In this document: positions 1-8,690 of the stretch, piece after piece
Position numbering within the stretch: the stretch's first letter is position 1
Layout: each line of letters starts with the position of its first letter
Assembly: GCA_023663525.1 (NCBI GenBank)
Contig: JAMPHF010000003.1
Span: 76,185-140,184 of the forward strand
Direction of reading: 5' to 3'
Source of the DNA: Bacteroides sp.
GTDB taxonomy: Bacteria; Bacteroidota; Bacteroidia; Bacteroidales; Muribaculaceae
Length of the DNA stretch: 64,000 nt
Program-made: the position numbers and the translations under genes
Notes under the pieces: model-generated
Told to the model about the DNA's origin: nothing
What the model saw: the letters and a program-made list of their open reading frames with translations, nothing else
The model's database searches: none

Positions 1-1
1 C

Positions 2-511
2 AAAAACATACGCACTAATGCCACTCCGCAGGAAATTGTGCGCACGGGCCATATTGTGACCGTCGTCGGTGCGCTCGTTTCGGTGGTCATCACTATTGCC
101 GTTGACAATATCAAGGGTATGGACCTTTTCAATGTGTTCCAGTCCGTGTTGAGCTTCATCGCCCCGCCGATGGCGGCTGTGTTTGTGATGGGAGTGTTCT
201 GGAAACGCTGCACGACGCTTGCCGCAAACGTCATCCTGACTTTCGGCACGATTTTCAGTATCGGTTGCGGCATTCTTTACCTGTGGATAATACCCAATGC
301 CACTGACCATATCCACTTCATGATGCTTTCATTCCTGATATTCGTGGTGCTGATTCTGACAATGGTCGCAATCAGTTTCATGGACAAGGCCAATGCCGAG
401 CGTACATCTATGACTGTCATTAAGAACGAGATGTCGGTGGGTGTCACGGTTGCATGGATTGCTCTGGCTGTCGTGATGATAGGTCTCTACGTGTTCTTCA
501 ACGGACATTGA
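2..511 (+). CDS. Sodium:solute symporter (SSS family), C-terminal part
   Basis: The reading frame is open from the first bases of the window, so the gene starts upstream; about 169 residues remain. The piece is highly hydrophobic with about four membrane segments, including one with the phenylalanine- and proline-rich FIAPPMAAVFVMGVFWKR stretch typical of late helices in SSS (SGLT-like) Na+/solute symporters. It ends in a short Asn-Gly-His tail. The substrate cannot be read from this fragment. The sugar operon that follows has its own promoter, but the adjacency suggests this importer could feed it. Seen: frame and hydrophobicity. Family: from the pattern. Substrate: unknown. Confidence 0.8.
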   Translation, partial: KNIRTNATPQEIVRTGHIVTVVGALVSVVITIAVDNIKGMDLFNVFQSVLSFIAPPMAAVFVMGVFWKRCTTLAANVILTFGTIFSIGCGILYLWIIPNATDHIHFMMLSFLIFVVLILTMVAISFMDKANAERTSMTVIKNEMSVGVTVAWIALAVVMIGLYVFFNGH

Positions 512-573
512 TTGTTCTCTGATTGTTACAAAAATTTTTGTATTATCGCAGTATTATTATCATTGTTTTGTTG

Positions 574-581
574 TACATTTG
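574..581 (+). promoter_or_regulatory. Bacteroidetes -7 element before the transketolase operon
   Basis: TACATTTG matches the TAnnTTTG -7 consensus and is followed by GC. It predicts a start near base 588 and a leader of about 90 bases before the first gene. I see no good -33 TTTG at the usual spacing. Confidence 0.55.
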
Positions 582-680
582 CAATCAGATGTCGGACTGA
601 TTGGCACATTGAGTGCCATTGCGTCCAAAGACCGTGAACAACAATACAAACCATGTAACACCCTATAAGTTCATACATAT

Positions 681-1514
681 ATGACTAACCATGAATTAAA
701 ACTACAGTCGGAGATCAATCGCCGTCGTCTCATTGAGGTTGTCTATAATGCGAAGGCCGGACATATCGGAGGTGATCTTTCCTGCCTGAATGCTCTTACG
801 GCACTTTATTTTGATGTCATGAATGTTGACCCGGCTCATCCCGACGATCCCGACCGCGATCGTTTCATCCTGAGCAAAGGTCACTGCGTTGAGGCTCTCT
901 ATGTGACGTTGGAGTCCAAAGGCTACTTCCCTAAGGAGTTGACCGACACTCTCGGTAAGTTCGGCTCAATCCTTTCAGGTCATCCAACCATCGAAGTCCC
1001 CGGTATCGAGGTAAGTTCCGGCGCGCTCGGACATGGTCTTTCCATCGGTGTCGGTATGGCTATCGCCGCCAAGATGGATGGCAAGTCCTACAAGACATAC
1101 GTACTGATGGGTGACGGCGAGCAGGGCGAAGGCTCTATCTATGAGGCCGCAATGTCGGGCAGTCACTACAAACTTGACAATCTTGTGGCCATAATTGACC
1201 GCAATCACCTTCAGATAAGCGGCAACACGGAGGATGTGATGTCAATAGAGAACATCACCGAGCGTTGGACCGCATTCGGCTGGGATGTCATGACAGTCAA
1301 TGGTGATGATGTGAATGCCATTGCCGCAGCTCTCCATGCCCTTGATTTCAACTGTGGCAAACCGCATCTGATCATATCGGAGACCACCAAGGGTAAGGGA
1401 GTATCCTACATGGAGAATGTCGCAAAATGGCATCACGGTATGCCTGACGAGGAGCAGTATCGCACAGCGATTAGCGAGATTGAATGTCGAATCAATAATG
1501 AAATGAAGAAATGA
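681..1514 (+). CDS. Transketolase-type enzyme, N-terminal (thiamine diphosphate pyrophosphate-binding) subunit
   Basis: A 277-residue half transketolase. It has the early GHIGGD motif (residues 27-32), the thiamine-diphosphate/Mg2+ motif GDGEQGEG at about residue 144, and the closing IIDRN about 27 residues later. It would pair with the next gene to transfer a two-carbon ketol unit between sugar phosphates in the cytoplasm. Stop and start overlap the next gene by four bases (ATGA), which implies translational coupling. Split transketolases are normal in archaea and many anaerobes, and the enzymes acting on unusual substrates such as apulose 4-phosphate (AptA/AptB) have this two-gene form. The gene leads an operon with a sugar kinase, an isomerase-like protein and a transporter, so I infer a dedicated catabolic role rather than the housekeeping pentose phosphate pathway. 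Confidence 0.9.
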   Translation: MTNHELKLQSEINRRRLIEVVYNAKAGHIGGDLSCLNALTALYFDVMNVDPAHPDDPDRDRFILSKGHCVEALYVTLESKGYFPKELTDTLGKFGSILSGHPTIEVPGIEVSSGALGHGLSIGVGMAIAAKMDGKSYKTYVLMGDGEQGEGSIYEAAMSGSHYKLDNLVAIIDRNHLQISGNTEDVMSIENITERWTAFGWDVMTVNGDDVNAIAAALHALDFNCGKPHLIISETTKGKGVSYMENVAKWHHGMPDEEQYRTAISEIECRINNEMKK

Positions 1515-2431
1515 TTGCCTGCAGAAAAGCGTTTACAGATACATTGCTTGAATTAGCACGTATCGATAAGGAAATAGTAGCTGTCACTACTGATGCCCGT
1601 GGCTCGGTCACTCTCGGCGATTTTGCCAAGGAGCTGCCGGAGCAGTTCGTGGAGTGTGGTATCGCTGAGCAGAATGCGGTCGGCATCTCTGCCGGTCTTG
1701 CCCACAGCGGCAAGAAGGCCTACGTCTGCGGCCCTGCATGTTTCTACGTGGCACGCAGTCTTGAGCAGGTAAAGGTCGATGTGGCATACAACCGCACCAA
1801 TGTCAAGATTCTCGGCGTGAGTGGCGGTGTGGCCTACGGTGCGCTTGGTGCAACTCACCATAGTCTTCACGACATAGCCGTTCTCCGCACGTTCCCCGGC
1901 ATGAACGTCGTGCTGCCCTGCGATGCACGTCAGACCCGCAAGCTCGTGAAAATGCTTGTCAATCGTCCCGAACCGGTGTATGTCCGCGTAGGTCGTGCGG
2001 CTGTCCCCGACGTGTATGAGAATGATGACTTTGACTTCGAGTTCGGAAAGGCCAATACCCTCCTTGATGGTAATGATCTGACCATCATTGCAACCGGCGA
2101 GACTGTCTATCATGCATATCAGGCCGGTCTCCGTCTGCGTGAGAAGGGTATCAATGCGCGTGTCCTCGACATGGCATTCGTGAAACCTCTTGACGAGGAA
2201 GCTATCCTCAAGGCTGCCCGTGAAACCGGACGTATCATAACCGTTGAGGAGCATAGCCGTTACGGCGGACTCGGCGCGGCTGTGACAGAGACCATTGCTG
2301 AAAATCCTGTCCCGGTCAAGATTCTCGGTATTCCTGACGAGGATGTGGTTCACGGCACTTCGCCTGAAATATTCGCGCACTACGGCCTCAATGCCGACGG
2401 TATAGTCCGTGTCGCCCTCGAATTTAAGTAA
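1511..2431 (+). CDS. Transketolase-type enzyme, C-terminal subunit
   Basis: 306 residues covering the pyrimidine-binding and C-terminal domains of transketolase. The motif FVECGIAEQN (about residues 46-55) contains the glutamate that activates thiamine diphosphate. A TRKLV/YVRVGR segment and a transketolase C-terminal domain with VEEHSRYGGLG follow. It overlaps the N-terminal subunit gene by four bases and must work with it as a heterodimer or heterotetramer. About 240 bases with an inverted repeat separate it from the kinase gene, which is long for an operon, but all genes keep the same orientation. Confidence 0.9.
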   Translation: MIACRKAFTDTLLELARIDKEIVAVTTDARGSVTLGDFAKELPEQFVECGIAEQNAVGISAGLAHSGKKAYVCGPACFYVARSLEQVKVDVAYNRTNVKILGVSGGVAYGALGATHHSLHDIAVLRTFPGMNVVLPCDARQTRKLVKMLVNRPEPVYVRVGRAAVPDVYENDDFDFEFGKANTLLDGNDLTIIATGETVYHAYQAGLRLREKGINARVLDMAFVKPLDEEAILKAARETGRIITVEEHSRYGGLGAAVTETIAENPVPVKILGIPDEDVVHGTSPEIFAHYGLNADGIVRVALEFK

Positions 2432-2484
2432 TTTATTGGCGAAACGGTAAATAATTTGTTGGCAAAACTGCATATACAACGCCC

Positions 2485-2623
2485 GTAGGGACATGCCTTT
2501 GGCATGTTCGCAAAAAAACAGCCCATGTTGAAAACAGCCCATGTTGAAAACAGCGCATGTTTGAAAAAATTTGAGCCGTCATACAGGCGACACCCATTCA
2601 ACATGCCAAAGGCATGTCCCTAC
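2485..2623. repeat. Inverted-repeat element with 24-bp arms and inner tandem repeats
   Basis: Perfect 24-base arms lie at 2485-2508 and 2600-2623, facing each other. Each arm is itself a small palindrome (ACATGCC, TTT, GGCATGT). Between them are three 16-17 base tandem units beginning cagcccatgttgaaaa at about 2519-2568. The element sits between the transketolase and kinase genes. It resembles a non-autonomous intergenic element (MITE or REP-like) or a large mRNA hairpin. No coding potential. Confidence 0.75.
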
Positions 2624-2673
2624 GCCCCTTAACCGCCACAATATCAATAAAAATCAAATCGTTCCCTAATATC

Positions 2674-4158
2674 ATGAATAACAATAAGATTATCGCCATT
2701 GACCAAAGCACGTCGGCTACAAAAGCCATGCTTTTTGAAAATTTCAAACTGGTCAATAGAACTAACATCGAACATAAGCAGTACTATCCTGCACCCATGT
2801 GGGTCGAGCATGACCCCATTGAGATATATAACAACGTACTCGCTGCCATCGCTGACCTAATGAACGGACGCGAGCTTGACAGCAACGAATATTCACTTGC
2901 CATCACGAACCAGCGCGAGACGGTAGTGGTGTGGAACAAGCATACCGGTCTTCCGGTTTACAATGCCGTGGTCTGGCAGTGTCAGCGTGGGGCTGAACTC
3001 TGCGATAAGCTGCGCAAGGCCGGTCATGAGCCGACAGTCAAGGCAAAGAGCGGACTGATGATCGATCCCTTCTTCTCGGCGAGTGGCGTGAAGTGGATTC
3101 TCGACAACGTCAAGGGTGCTGACGAGCAGGCCAAGGCAGGCGATCTGCTTATGGGCACTATGGAGTCATGGCTTATATGGAAACTGACTGACGGTAAGGT
3201 ACATGCCTGCGACTACACAAATGCTTCGCGCACGCAGTTGTTCAACATCCACACCCTTGACTGGGATGATGAGCTTCTTTCCATCTACGGCATTCCCCGC
3301 ACCATGCTCCCCAAAGCAATGCCGTCCGATTCAAAGTTCGGAGAGACGACAATCGGCGGACTTTTCGAGAAACCTATCACCATCGCGGGTGCAATAGGCG
3401 ACTCTCATGGCGCGCTCGTGGGTCAGATGTGCTTCAAACGCGGAATGGGTAAAGCCACGTACGGTACCGGCTCATCCGTGATGGTCAATATCGGCTTTGA
3501 TCCGTTGATCGCACCTGACGGTCTCGTCACTTCAATCGGGTTTGCCGCACTCGGCAAGGTGCATTATGCTTTCGAGGGCAATATCCACTGCACTGGAGCT
3601 ACCATCAAGTGGTTGACTGATAAGCTGCAGCTCATCAACTCACCCTCGGAGGTGGAAAAATTCGCCCTCAGCGTGCCTGACAATGGCAGCGTATATTTCG
3701 TTCCGGCTTTTGCCGGTCTCGGTGCGCCGTGGTGGAATTCTGCGGCCAAGGCTGCAATCGTCGGCATGACGCTCTCGACCGGCAAAGGTCACGTCTGCCG
3801 TGCCGCCCTCGACGCCATCGCTTTCCAGATCAGGGATCTGATAGATACGATGACCGGGAAGGCCGACATCACCCTCTCCGAGCTGCGTGTTGACGGCGGA
3901 CCGACCAAAAACAACTATCTCATGCAATTCCAGGCCAACATGCTCAACGTTCCCGTCAACCGTGCCGACATAGAGGAAGCCTCGGCTTTCGGAGCTGTGA
4001 TCATGAACGGCCTTGCGCGCGGCGTGTGGTCAGATCTCGATCAGGTGGCCGCCCTGCGCACCAATGACGATGTCATCCTCCCGAAGGCGGATCCTGAAAG
4101 GGACGACGCACTTTATGCAGGATGGTGCAATGCCGTCAGCCTCGTGAACCATCGCTGA
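2674..4158 (+). CDS. FGGY-family carbohydrate kinase, glycerol-kinase-like with altered substrate pocket
   Basis: 494 residues from ATG 2674. An in-frame start 20 codons upstream lies next to the repeat element and lacks family-like residues, so I prefer 2674. The overall sequence is glycerol-kinase-like: phosphate loop IAIDQSTSA at the N-terminus, TNQRET, VVWQCQRG, DYTNASRTQLFNIHTLDWDD, and GLGAPWW. Against E. coli GlpK, the glycerol contacts Arg83, Glu84, Trp103 and Asp245 are kept (R81, E82, W101, D243), but Tyr135 is Phe133 and Phe270 is Ser268. DQGT has also become DQST. Together with the transketolase and isomerase neighbours, this suggests a keto sugar such as apulose or erythrulose rather than glycerol. 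Family certain, substrate inferred. Confidence 0.85.
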   Translation: MNNNKIIAIDQSTSATKAMLFENFKLVNRTNIEHKQYYPAPMWVEHDPIEIYNNVLAAIADLMNGRELDSNEYSLAITNQRETVVVWNKHTGLPVYNAVVWQCQRGAELCDKLRKAGHEPTVKAKSGLMIDPFFSASGVKWILDNVKGADEQAKAGDLLMGTMESWLIWKLTDGKVHACDYTNASRTQLFNIHTLDWDDELLSIYGIPRTMLPKAMPSDSKFGETTIGGLFEKPITIAGAIGDSHGALVGQMCFKRGMGKATYGTGSSVMVNIGFDPLIAPDGLVTSIGFAALGKVHYAFEGNIHCTGATIKWLTDKLQLINSPSEVEKFALSVPDNGSVYFVPAFAGLGAPWWNSAAKAAIVGMTLSTGKGHVCRAALDAIAFQIRDLIDTMTGKADITLSELRVDGGPTKNNYLMQFQANMLNVPVNRADIEEASAFGAVIMNGLARGVWSDLDQVAALRTNDDVILPKADPERDDALYAGWCNAVSLVNHR

Positions 4159-4229
4159 AGGATGTATATATGTGACTTTGAAATTTCGTATAATTCTTAT
4201 CTTTAAATTTAATAACAAAAACTACAGTA

Positions 4230-5660
4230 ATGAAAAAAGATGCTATCAACGGAAAAGAGACATTCGGTATCATCATCGGTACTCGTGCCTACTTCAATTC
4301 CGACCTTGCTATTGATGTCCGCAAGACACTCCTCTCAGATCTCGAAAAAGCCGGCTACGGTTATGTGATTCTCGATCCTTCGGACACTCCTACCGACGGC
4401 TCGATGGAGACACTCGAAGACGGAAAGAAATGCGCCGAGCTTTTCCGCAAATACCGCGACGACATTGACGGTATCATCGTTTCCCTCCCCAACTTCGGTT
4501 TCGAAATCGGTATCATCAATGCCATCAGCCGTGCCGAACTCAACGTCCCCGTGCTCGTGCAGGCTTGTGACGACGAGAACGATAAGGTTGACCTCGACAG
4601 CCGCCGTGACGCTTTCTGCGGTAAGATTTCCGTGTGCAACAACCTCTATCAGTACGGCATTCCGTTCACTGACACCACTCTCCACACCTATTCCATCAAC
4701 AGTCCGCTGCTGATGCAGGACATCAACCGCTTCGCTGCAATATGCCGCGTTGTCAAGAAGCTCACCCACTGCCGCATCGGTCAGATCGGTACCCGTCCCC
4801 TCGGTTTCAACACTTGCCGCGTGAGCGAGAAACTCCTTCAGGCAAGCGGTATAACCGTTGTGCCTGTTGACCTCAGTGAGATTCTTGAGAACGCCCGCCG
4901 TATCGACGACAATGACCCGCGTCTCGCAAAGAAGATGGAGGCAATCTCAGCCTACGCAACTGTCCCCGAGAACTATCGCGAGAAACTCCCGCTGCAGGCC
5001 AAGTTCGGTCTTGCTGTCGAGGATTGGATCGAGGCTAACGAGGTCGATGCTTGTGCCATCCAGTGCTGGGATTCACTCGAACAGAACTATGGTTGCGCAG
5101 CATGTGTCACCATGAGTATGCTCGGCGATAAGCTCATCCCCTGTGCATGTGAGACAGATATCGCAGGCGCAGTGTCAATGTATGCCCTTATGCTCGCTTC
5201 AAAGGAGGCATCCACACTCCTCGACTGGAACAACAACTTTGCCGAGGACCGCAACTGCTGTGTCTGCACACACTGTGGCAATGCTCCCAAGAGCTTCATG
5301 AAGGATGACCTGAAGCTCGGTCCTCTGGGCGTGCTTGGCCGTACTCTCGGAAAGATCAACACATTCGGTGCTGTCTATGCAAAAGCTGCCCCCGGTGACT
5401 TCACTTTCTTCCGCATCTCAACCGACGACACTGCCGGCGAAATCAAGGCATATCTTGGCAAGGGTGAGATCACAGCCGATCCCTACGGAATGGACGGTTG
5501 CATCGCAGTTACAAAGGTTGACAATCTCCAGAAGCTCATGAAGTTCATCTGCAAGAACGGATTTGAGCACCACGTTGCAATGGTGCGCACCGATGTGGTT
5601 GACATTCTCCGTGAGGCTATCGAGACTTACCTCGGCTGGGATCTGTATGTGCATGAATGA
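4230..5660 (+). CDS. L-fucose/L-arabinose isomerase-family protein
   Basis: 476 residues, similar in plan to the COG2407 group of fucose/arabinose isomerase-like proteins: an N-terminal region with IIVSLPNFGFE, a middle region with FNTCRVSEK and IQCWDSLEQNYGC, and a C-terminal half with a cysteine-rich CCVCTHCGNAPKSF segment at about residues 341-354. Such enzymes interconvert aldoses and ketoses with a divalent metal. Here it would supply the ketose for the kinase immediately upstream (71-base gap). The exact sugar cannot be read from sequence. It is unusually rich in cysteine for an isomerase. Family moderately sure, reaction inferred. Confidence 0.75.
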   Translation: MKKDAINGKETFGIIIGTRAYFNSDLAIDVRKTLLSDLEKAGYGYVILDPSDTPTDGSMETLEDGKKCAELFRKYRDDIDGIIVSLPNFGFEIGIINAISRAELNVPVLVQACDDENDKVDLDSRRDAFCGKISVCNNLYQYGIPFTDTTLHTYSINSPLLMQDINRFAAICRVVKKLTHCRIGQIGTRPLGFNTCRVSEKLLQASGITVVPVDLSEILENARRIDDNDPRLAKKMEAISAYATVPENYREKLPLQAKFGLAVEDWIEANEVDACAIQCWDSLEQNYGCAACVTMSMLGDKLIPCACETDIAGAVSMYALMLASKEASTLLDWNNNFAEDRNCCVCTHCGNAPKSFMKDDLKLGPLGVLGRTLGKINTFGAVYAKAAPGDFTFFRISTDDTAGEIKAYLGKGEITADPYGMDGCIAVTKVDNLQKLMKFICKNGFEHHVAMVRTDVVDILREAIETYLGWDLYVHE

Positions 5661-5677
5661 TCTAAAATGACTTGTTC

Positions 5678-6682
5678 ATGATACTTGTACATAACTACAT
5701 ACTTGCCATCATCTGCTGCTGCATCTGCTGCATCTGCTGGGGTTCATGGGCCAACACCCAGAAGCTCGTGGCCACTCCCAAGTGGAGCTTTGAGCTTTTC
5801 TACTGGGACTTCACGTTCGGTGTGTTCCTCACAGCTCTCATCGGTGCGCTGGTGCTTGGCGGTTCCACCTTTATCGGTGACATCTCGCATCTCGACTGGA
5901 CGAGTGCCGGGTGTGCGATGCTCGGTGGCATTGTCTGGAATTTTGCCAACATCTTTCTGACGGCGGCCATCGCCATTGCCGGTATGTCTGTCGGTTTCCC
6001 GATAGGCGGCGGACTTGGTTGGATTGGTGGTATCATCTTCAACTATATCCTCGTCCTCTTGACCGGAAATGCTTATCCAGGCAATCAGGCGTTGCTGTGG
6101 ATTGGCGTGGTGATAATCATCCTTGCGATATATTTCTGTGCCAAGGCCTACGGCAAACTGTCCACTTCTCGCAGACAGACCCCGACAAAGGGTATTGTGC
6201 TCGCTGTCATCTCCGGAATCGGTCTGATTTTCTTCTACGGACTCGTGGTGAAATCGCTTGACCCGATGTATGTCAATGGCGGTACCGGAACGCTGGCACC
6301 CTACACCGGCGTGTTCTTCTTCGCGCTTGGTGTGCTCGTGACCACTCCGATATTCAACACCTTCGTCATGCGTCATCCTTTTGAGGGAAGCAAGACTTCA
6401 TTCAAGGACTATCTCGCAGGCAGCACGCGCACCCACCTTATCGGTATGCTCGGCGGACTTATCTGGATGGGCGGTATGCTCATCAGTTTCATGGGTTCCG
6501 GCGCAGCCAATCCTGCCATCTCCTACGCACTCAGCAATGCTGCTCCTATCGTGGCTATGATCTGGGGCGTTTGGGTATGGAAAGAGTTCAAGGGTGCTCC
6601 GAAGGGGACTTACGGACTTATCGCAGCAATGTTCATCCTCTTTATTGTCGGTCTCGTGTTCATCACGCTGTCCAACGGATAA
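5678..6682 (+). CDS. RhaT/GRP-type sugar permease
   Basis: 334 residues with about ten membrane helices. The N-terminus contains the small-residue/tryptophan motif CICWGSWAN, and IGGGLGWIGGIIFN lies near residue 115; both resemble the L-rhamnose transporter RhaT and the glucose/ribose porter (GRP) branch of the drug/metabolite superfamily. I start at ATG 5678 rather than at the TTG two codons earlier. It follows the isomerase gene by 17 bases, so it is the last gene of the operon and probably imports the sugar used by it. A strong hairpin terminator follows. Confidence 0.75.
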   Translation: MILVHNYILAIICCCICCICWGSWANTQKLVATPKWSFELFYWDFTFGVFLTALIGALVLGGSTFIGDISHLDWTSAGCAMLGGIVWNFANIFLTAAIAIAGMSVGFPIGGGLGWIGGIIFNYILVLLTGNAYPGNQALLWIGVVIIILAIYFCAKAYGKLSTSRRQTPTKGIVLAVISGIGLIFFYGLVVKSLDPMYVNGGTGTLAPYTGVFFFALGVLVTTPIFNTFVMRHPFEGSKTSFKDYLAGSTRTHLIGMLGGLIWMGGMLISFMGSGAANPAISYALSNAAPIVAMIWGVWVWKEFKGAPKGTYGLIAAMFILFIVGLVFITLSNG

Positions 6683-6740
6683 AGATATATACTCCAAGTG
6701 ATGGGATGTGGCTTTGACCACACTCCCGTCACGGAGGTAA

Positions 6741-6798
6741 AAAACCACAAGAGGGATTCTGACGTGAAAATCAGAATCCCTCTTGTGGCTTTTTTTTA
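6741..6798. terminator. Strong bidirectional terminator
   Basis: A perfect 18-bp stem (6745-6762 with 6771-6788, left arm ccacaagagggattctga) has an 8-base loop, an A-run before it and eight Ts after it. It lies between the converging sugar permease and ribB, so it can stop transcription from both sides. Confidence 0.92.
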
Positions 6799-6820
6799 CG
6801 GTTACTGCTGTGCCGGGGGG

Positions 6821-7459
6821 CTATTTAGAGCCTTCCGGTTTTGATCGGTAGGCGATCATGTCGGCAATCGAGATGAGTTTCATGCCCCACTCGTCGGCAA
6901 ATTTTCTGAGCTGCGGCAGACGGGCCATTGTGCCGTCATCGTTCATGACTTCCATGAGGACACCTGCCGGCTGCAGGCCGGCGAGACGTGCGAGGTCAAC
7001 GGCTGCCTCCGTATGTCCTGAGCGTCCGAGCACACCTTTGTCATCAGCATAGAGCGGGTTGATGTGTCCCGGTCGCCCGAAAGTTTCGGCGGTCGATCCG
7101 GGGTCGGCAAGAGCATTGATAGTCGCGGCGCGGTCGTGGGCACTGACTCCCGTCGTGCAGCCGTCGAGCTTGTCAACGGTGACGGTGAAGGGTGTCCCGT
7201 GAATGGAGGTGTTGCAGTCAACCTGTCTGTCGAGATGCAGTTCTCTGCACCTGGCGGATGTGAGGGGTACGCACAGTACTCCGCGTGCATGTTTGAGCAT
7301 GAAATTGACCTGTCCGGGAGTGATTTTTTCGGCGGCAATGATGAGGTCGCCCTCATTCTCACGGTCTTCATCATCGACCACGATGACGAATTTTCCGTCA
7401 CGTATGTCTGCAATCGCTTCTTCGACGGTGTCAAGTTTTATATTTTCATTCATTTCCAT
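6821..7459 (-). CDS. ribB: 3,4-dihydroxy-2-butanone 4-phosphate synthase
   Basis: 212 residues covering one complete DHBP synthase domain: [13 protein letters not shown] (about residues 27-39), the SAHDRAATI motif near 106, and [10 protein letters not shown] and [14 protein letters not shown] further on. The enzyme converts ribulose 5-phosphate to the four-carbon riboflavin precursor. The protein stops at the end of this domain. Many Bacteroides relatives carry a RibBA fusion with GTP cyclohydrolase II, so here that activity must be encoded elsewhere. It is transcribed alone from a -7 motif at 7501-7508. Confidence 0.93.
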   Translation of the reverse strand: MEMNENIKLDTVEEAIADIRDGKFVIVVDDEDRENEGDLIIAAEKITPGQVNFMLKHARGVLCVPLTSARCRELHLDRQVDCNTSIHGTPFTVTVDKLDGCTTGVSAHDRAATINALADPGSTAETFGRPGHINPLYADDKGVLGRSGHTEAAVDLARLAGLQPAGVLMEVMNDDGTMARLPQLRKFADEWGMKLISIADMIAYRSKPEGSK

Positions 7460-7500
7460 AATGAAGGCTGTTTTGATGACATTTTAATTGTGAGGCGATG

Positions 7501-7508
7501 CAAAGTTA
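7501..7508 (-). promoter_or_regulatory. ribB: -7 element for ribB
   Basis: CAAAGTTA on the plus strand reads TAACTTTG on the minus strand, matching TAnnTTTG. It lies about 42 bases upstream of the ribB start. Confidence 0.6.
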
Positions 7509-7550
7509 CGCATTTTTTGCCAACACCCTCTTAGAATAATCAGGTACTTC

Positions 7551-7581
7551 TTGTATTGACCGCAAGAATTTGTTACTTTTG
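7551..7581 (+). promoter_or_regulatory. -33/-7 promoter for the aldolase gene
   Basis: TTG at 7551-7553, a 20-base spacer, and TACTTTTG at 7574-7581 form a textbook Bacteroidetes promoter about 30 bases upstream of the aldolase start. Confidence 0.7.
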
Positions 7582-7610
7582 CAAGCATATACGCAAATAG
7601 CATTTCTATT

Positions 7611-8549
7611 ATGAACACAACCTTTAAATCACCCCTCAGCGGAATCATCCCCCCGTTGGTCACTCCGCTTCTTGGCAATGACACACTTGATGTAGCCAGC
7701 CTTGAAAATCTTATCGAACACCTCATAGCAGGCGGTGTACACGGTCTATTCATCCTCGGTACGACCGGTGAGGAGCAGAGCCTCAGCTATCGTCTTCGCA
7801 AGGAGATGATAAAGGAGACTTGCCGTATCAATGCCGGCCGCCTTCCCGTGTTGGTATGTATAACCGACACCTCCATTGTCGAGAGCGTAAATCTTGCCAA
7901 TGTCGCTGCCGAGTGTGGTGCATCGGCTGTCGTCAGTGCCGCGCCTTACTATTTCGCTACCGGGCAGCCTGAACTTGCAGAGTTCTATGAGGACATGATT
8001 CCTCAGCTTCCCCTCCCGCTTTTCCTCTACAATATGCCGAGCCATGTCAAGGTGAACTTCTCACCTGCCACAATCCACCGTATTGCCGAGAATGAAAAGG
8101 TGGTGGGCTTCAAGGACAGTTCAGCCAACATCCCGTATTTCCAGTCAGTGATGTATACGATGAAGGATCGTCCCGACTTCTCGCTCCTCATGGGTCCGGA
8201 GGAAGTGACAGGCGAATGTGTGCTCCTCGGAGCCAATGGCGGCATCAATGGCGGTGCCAACATGTTCCCTGAACTTTATGTTGCCATGTATAATGCCGCC
8301 AAGGCTGGTAATGTGCAGGAAGTTTGGCGTCTCCAGCAGATCATCATGCAGATCAGCACTTCAATTTATAGTGTGGGCAAGCATGGTTCAAGCTATCTGA
8401 AGGGTCTGAAGTGTGCATGTTCGCTTCTCGGTGTCATCAAGGACGATTTCGTTGCAGCTCCGTTCCACAAGTTCAACGAGCCTGAACGCCGTAAGATTCA
8501 GGAAGCCCTTGACCGTCTTCCCATCAAGGATGGCAAGCTGATTTTCTGA
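7611..8549 (+). CDS. Dihydrodipicolinate synthase / N-acetylneuraminate lyase family aldolase
   Basis: 312 residues, the usual length of this class I aldolase family (TIM barrel). The GTTGE motif is at 50-54, the catalytic tyrosine in LYNMPSH at 140 and the Schiff-base lysine in GFKDS at 168, in the same spacing as E. coli DapA Tyr133/Lys161. Such enzymes split or form 2-oxo acids. The pairing with an SSS symporter 141 bases downstream argues for a catabolic lyase of an imported sugar acid or sialic acid rather than biosynthetic DapA. The sequence does not settle the substrate. Confidence 0.85.
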   Translation: MNTTFKSPLSGIIPPLVTPLLGNDTLDVASLENLIEHLIAGGVHGLFILGTTGEEQSLSYRLRKEMIKETCRINAGRLPVLVCITDTSIVESVNLANVAAECGASAVVSAAPYYFATGQPELAEFYEDMIPQLPLPLFLYNMPSHVKVNFSPATIHRIAENEKVVGFKDSSANIPYFQSVMYTMKDRPDFSLLMGPEEVTGECVLLGANGGINGGANMFPELYVAMYNAAKAGNVQEVWRLQQIIMQISTSIYSVGKHGSSYLKGLKCACSLLGVIKDDFVAAPFHKFNEPERRKIQEALDRLPIKDGKLIF

Positions 8550-8690
8550 TTGGAGTGATACTGATTGGAACAGTTTCCAAGAATTACAGCTCATTCTTCT
8601 CTCTCCTTATCATTTATCTGTCATCTGTCTCGTTGAAAAATCCATTGACTTAACGGCAGGTTTTCATATATTATCCCTACATCTCATATC

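Noticed and set aside
1553..2542. A 329-codon minus-strand ORF opposite the transketolase C-terminal subunit gene
   Set aside because: It mirrors a strong coding gene on the other strand; its residue composition (Cys, His, Arg-rich) looks like antisense of coding DNA.
681..6682. Sulfoquinovose transketolase pathway
   Set aside because: That route also uses a two-gene transketolase but not a glycerol-kinase-like FGGY kinase, and no sulfo-sugar genes (e.g. sulfoquinovosidase) are near.
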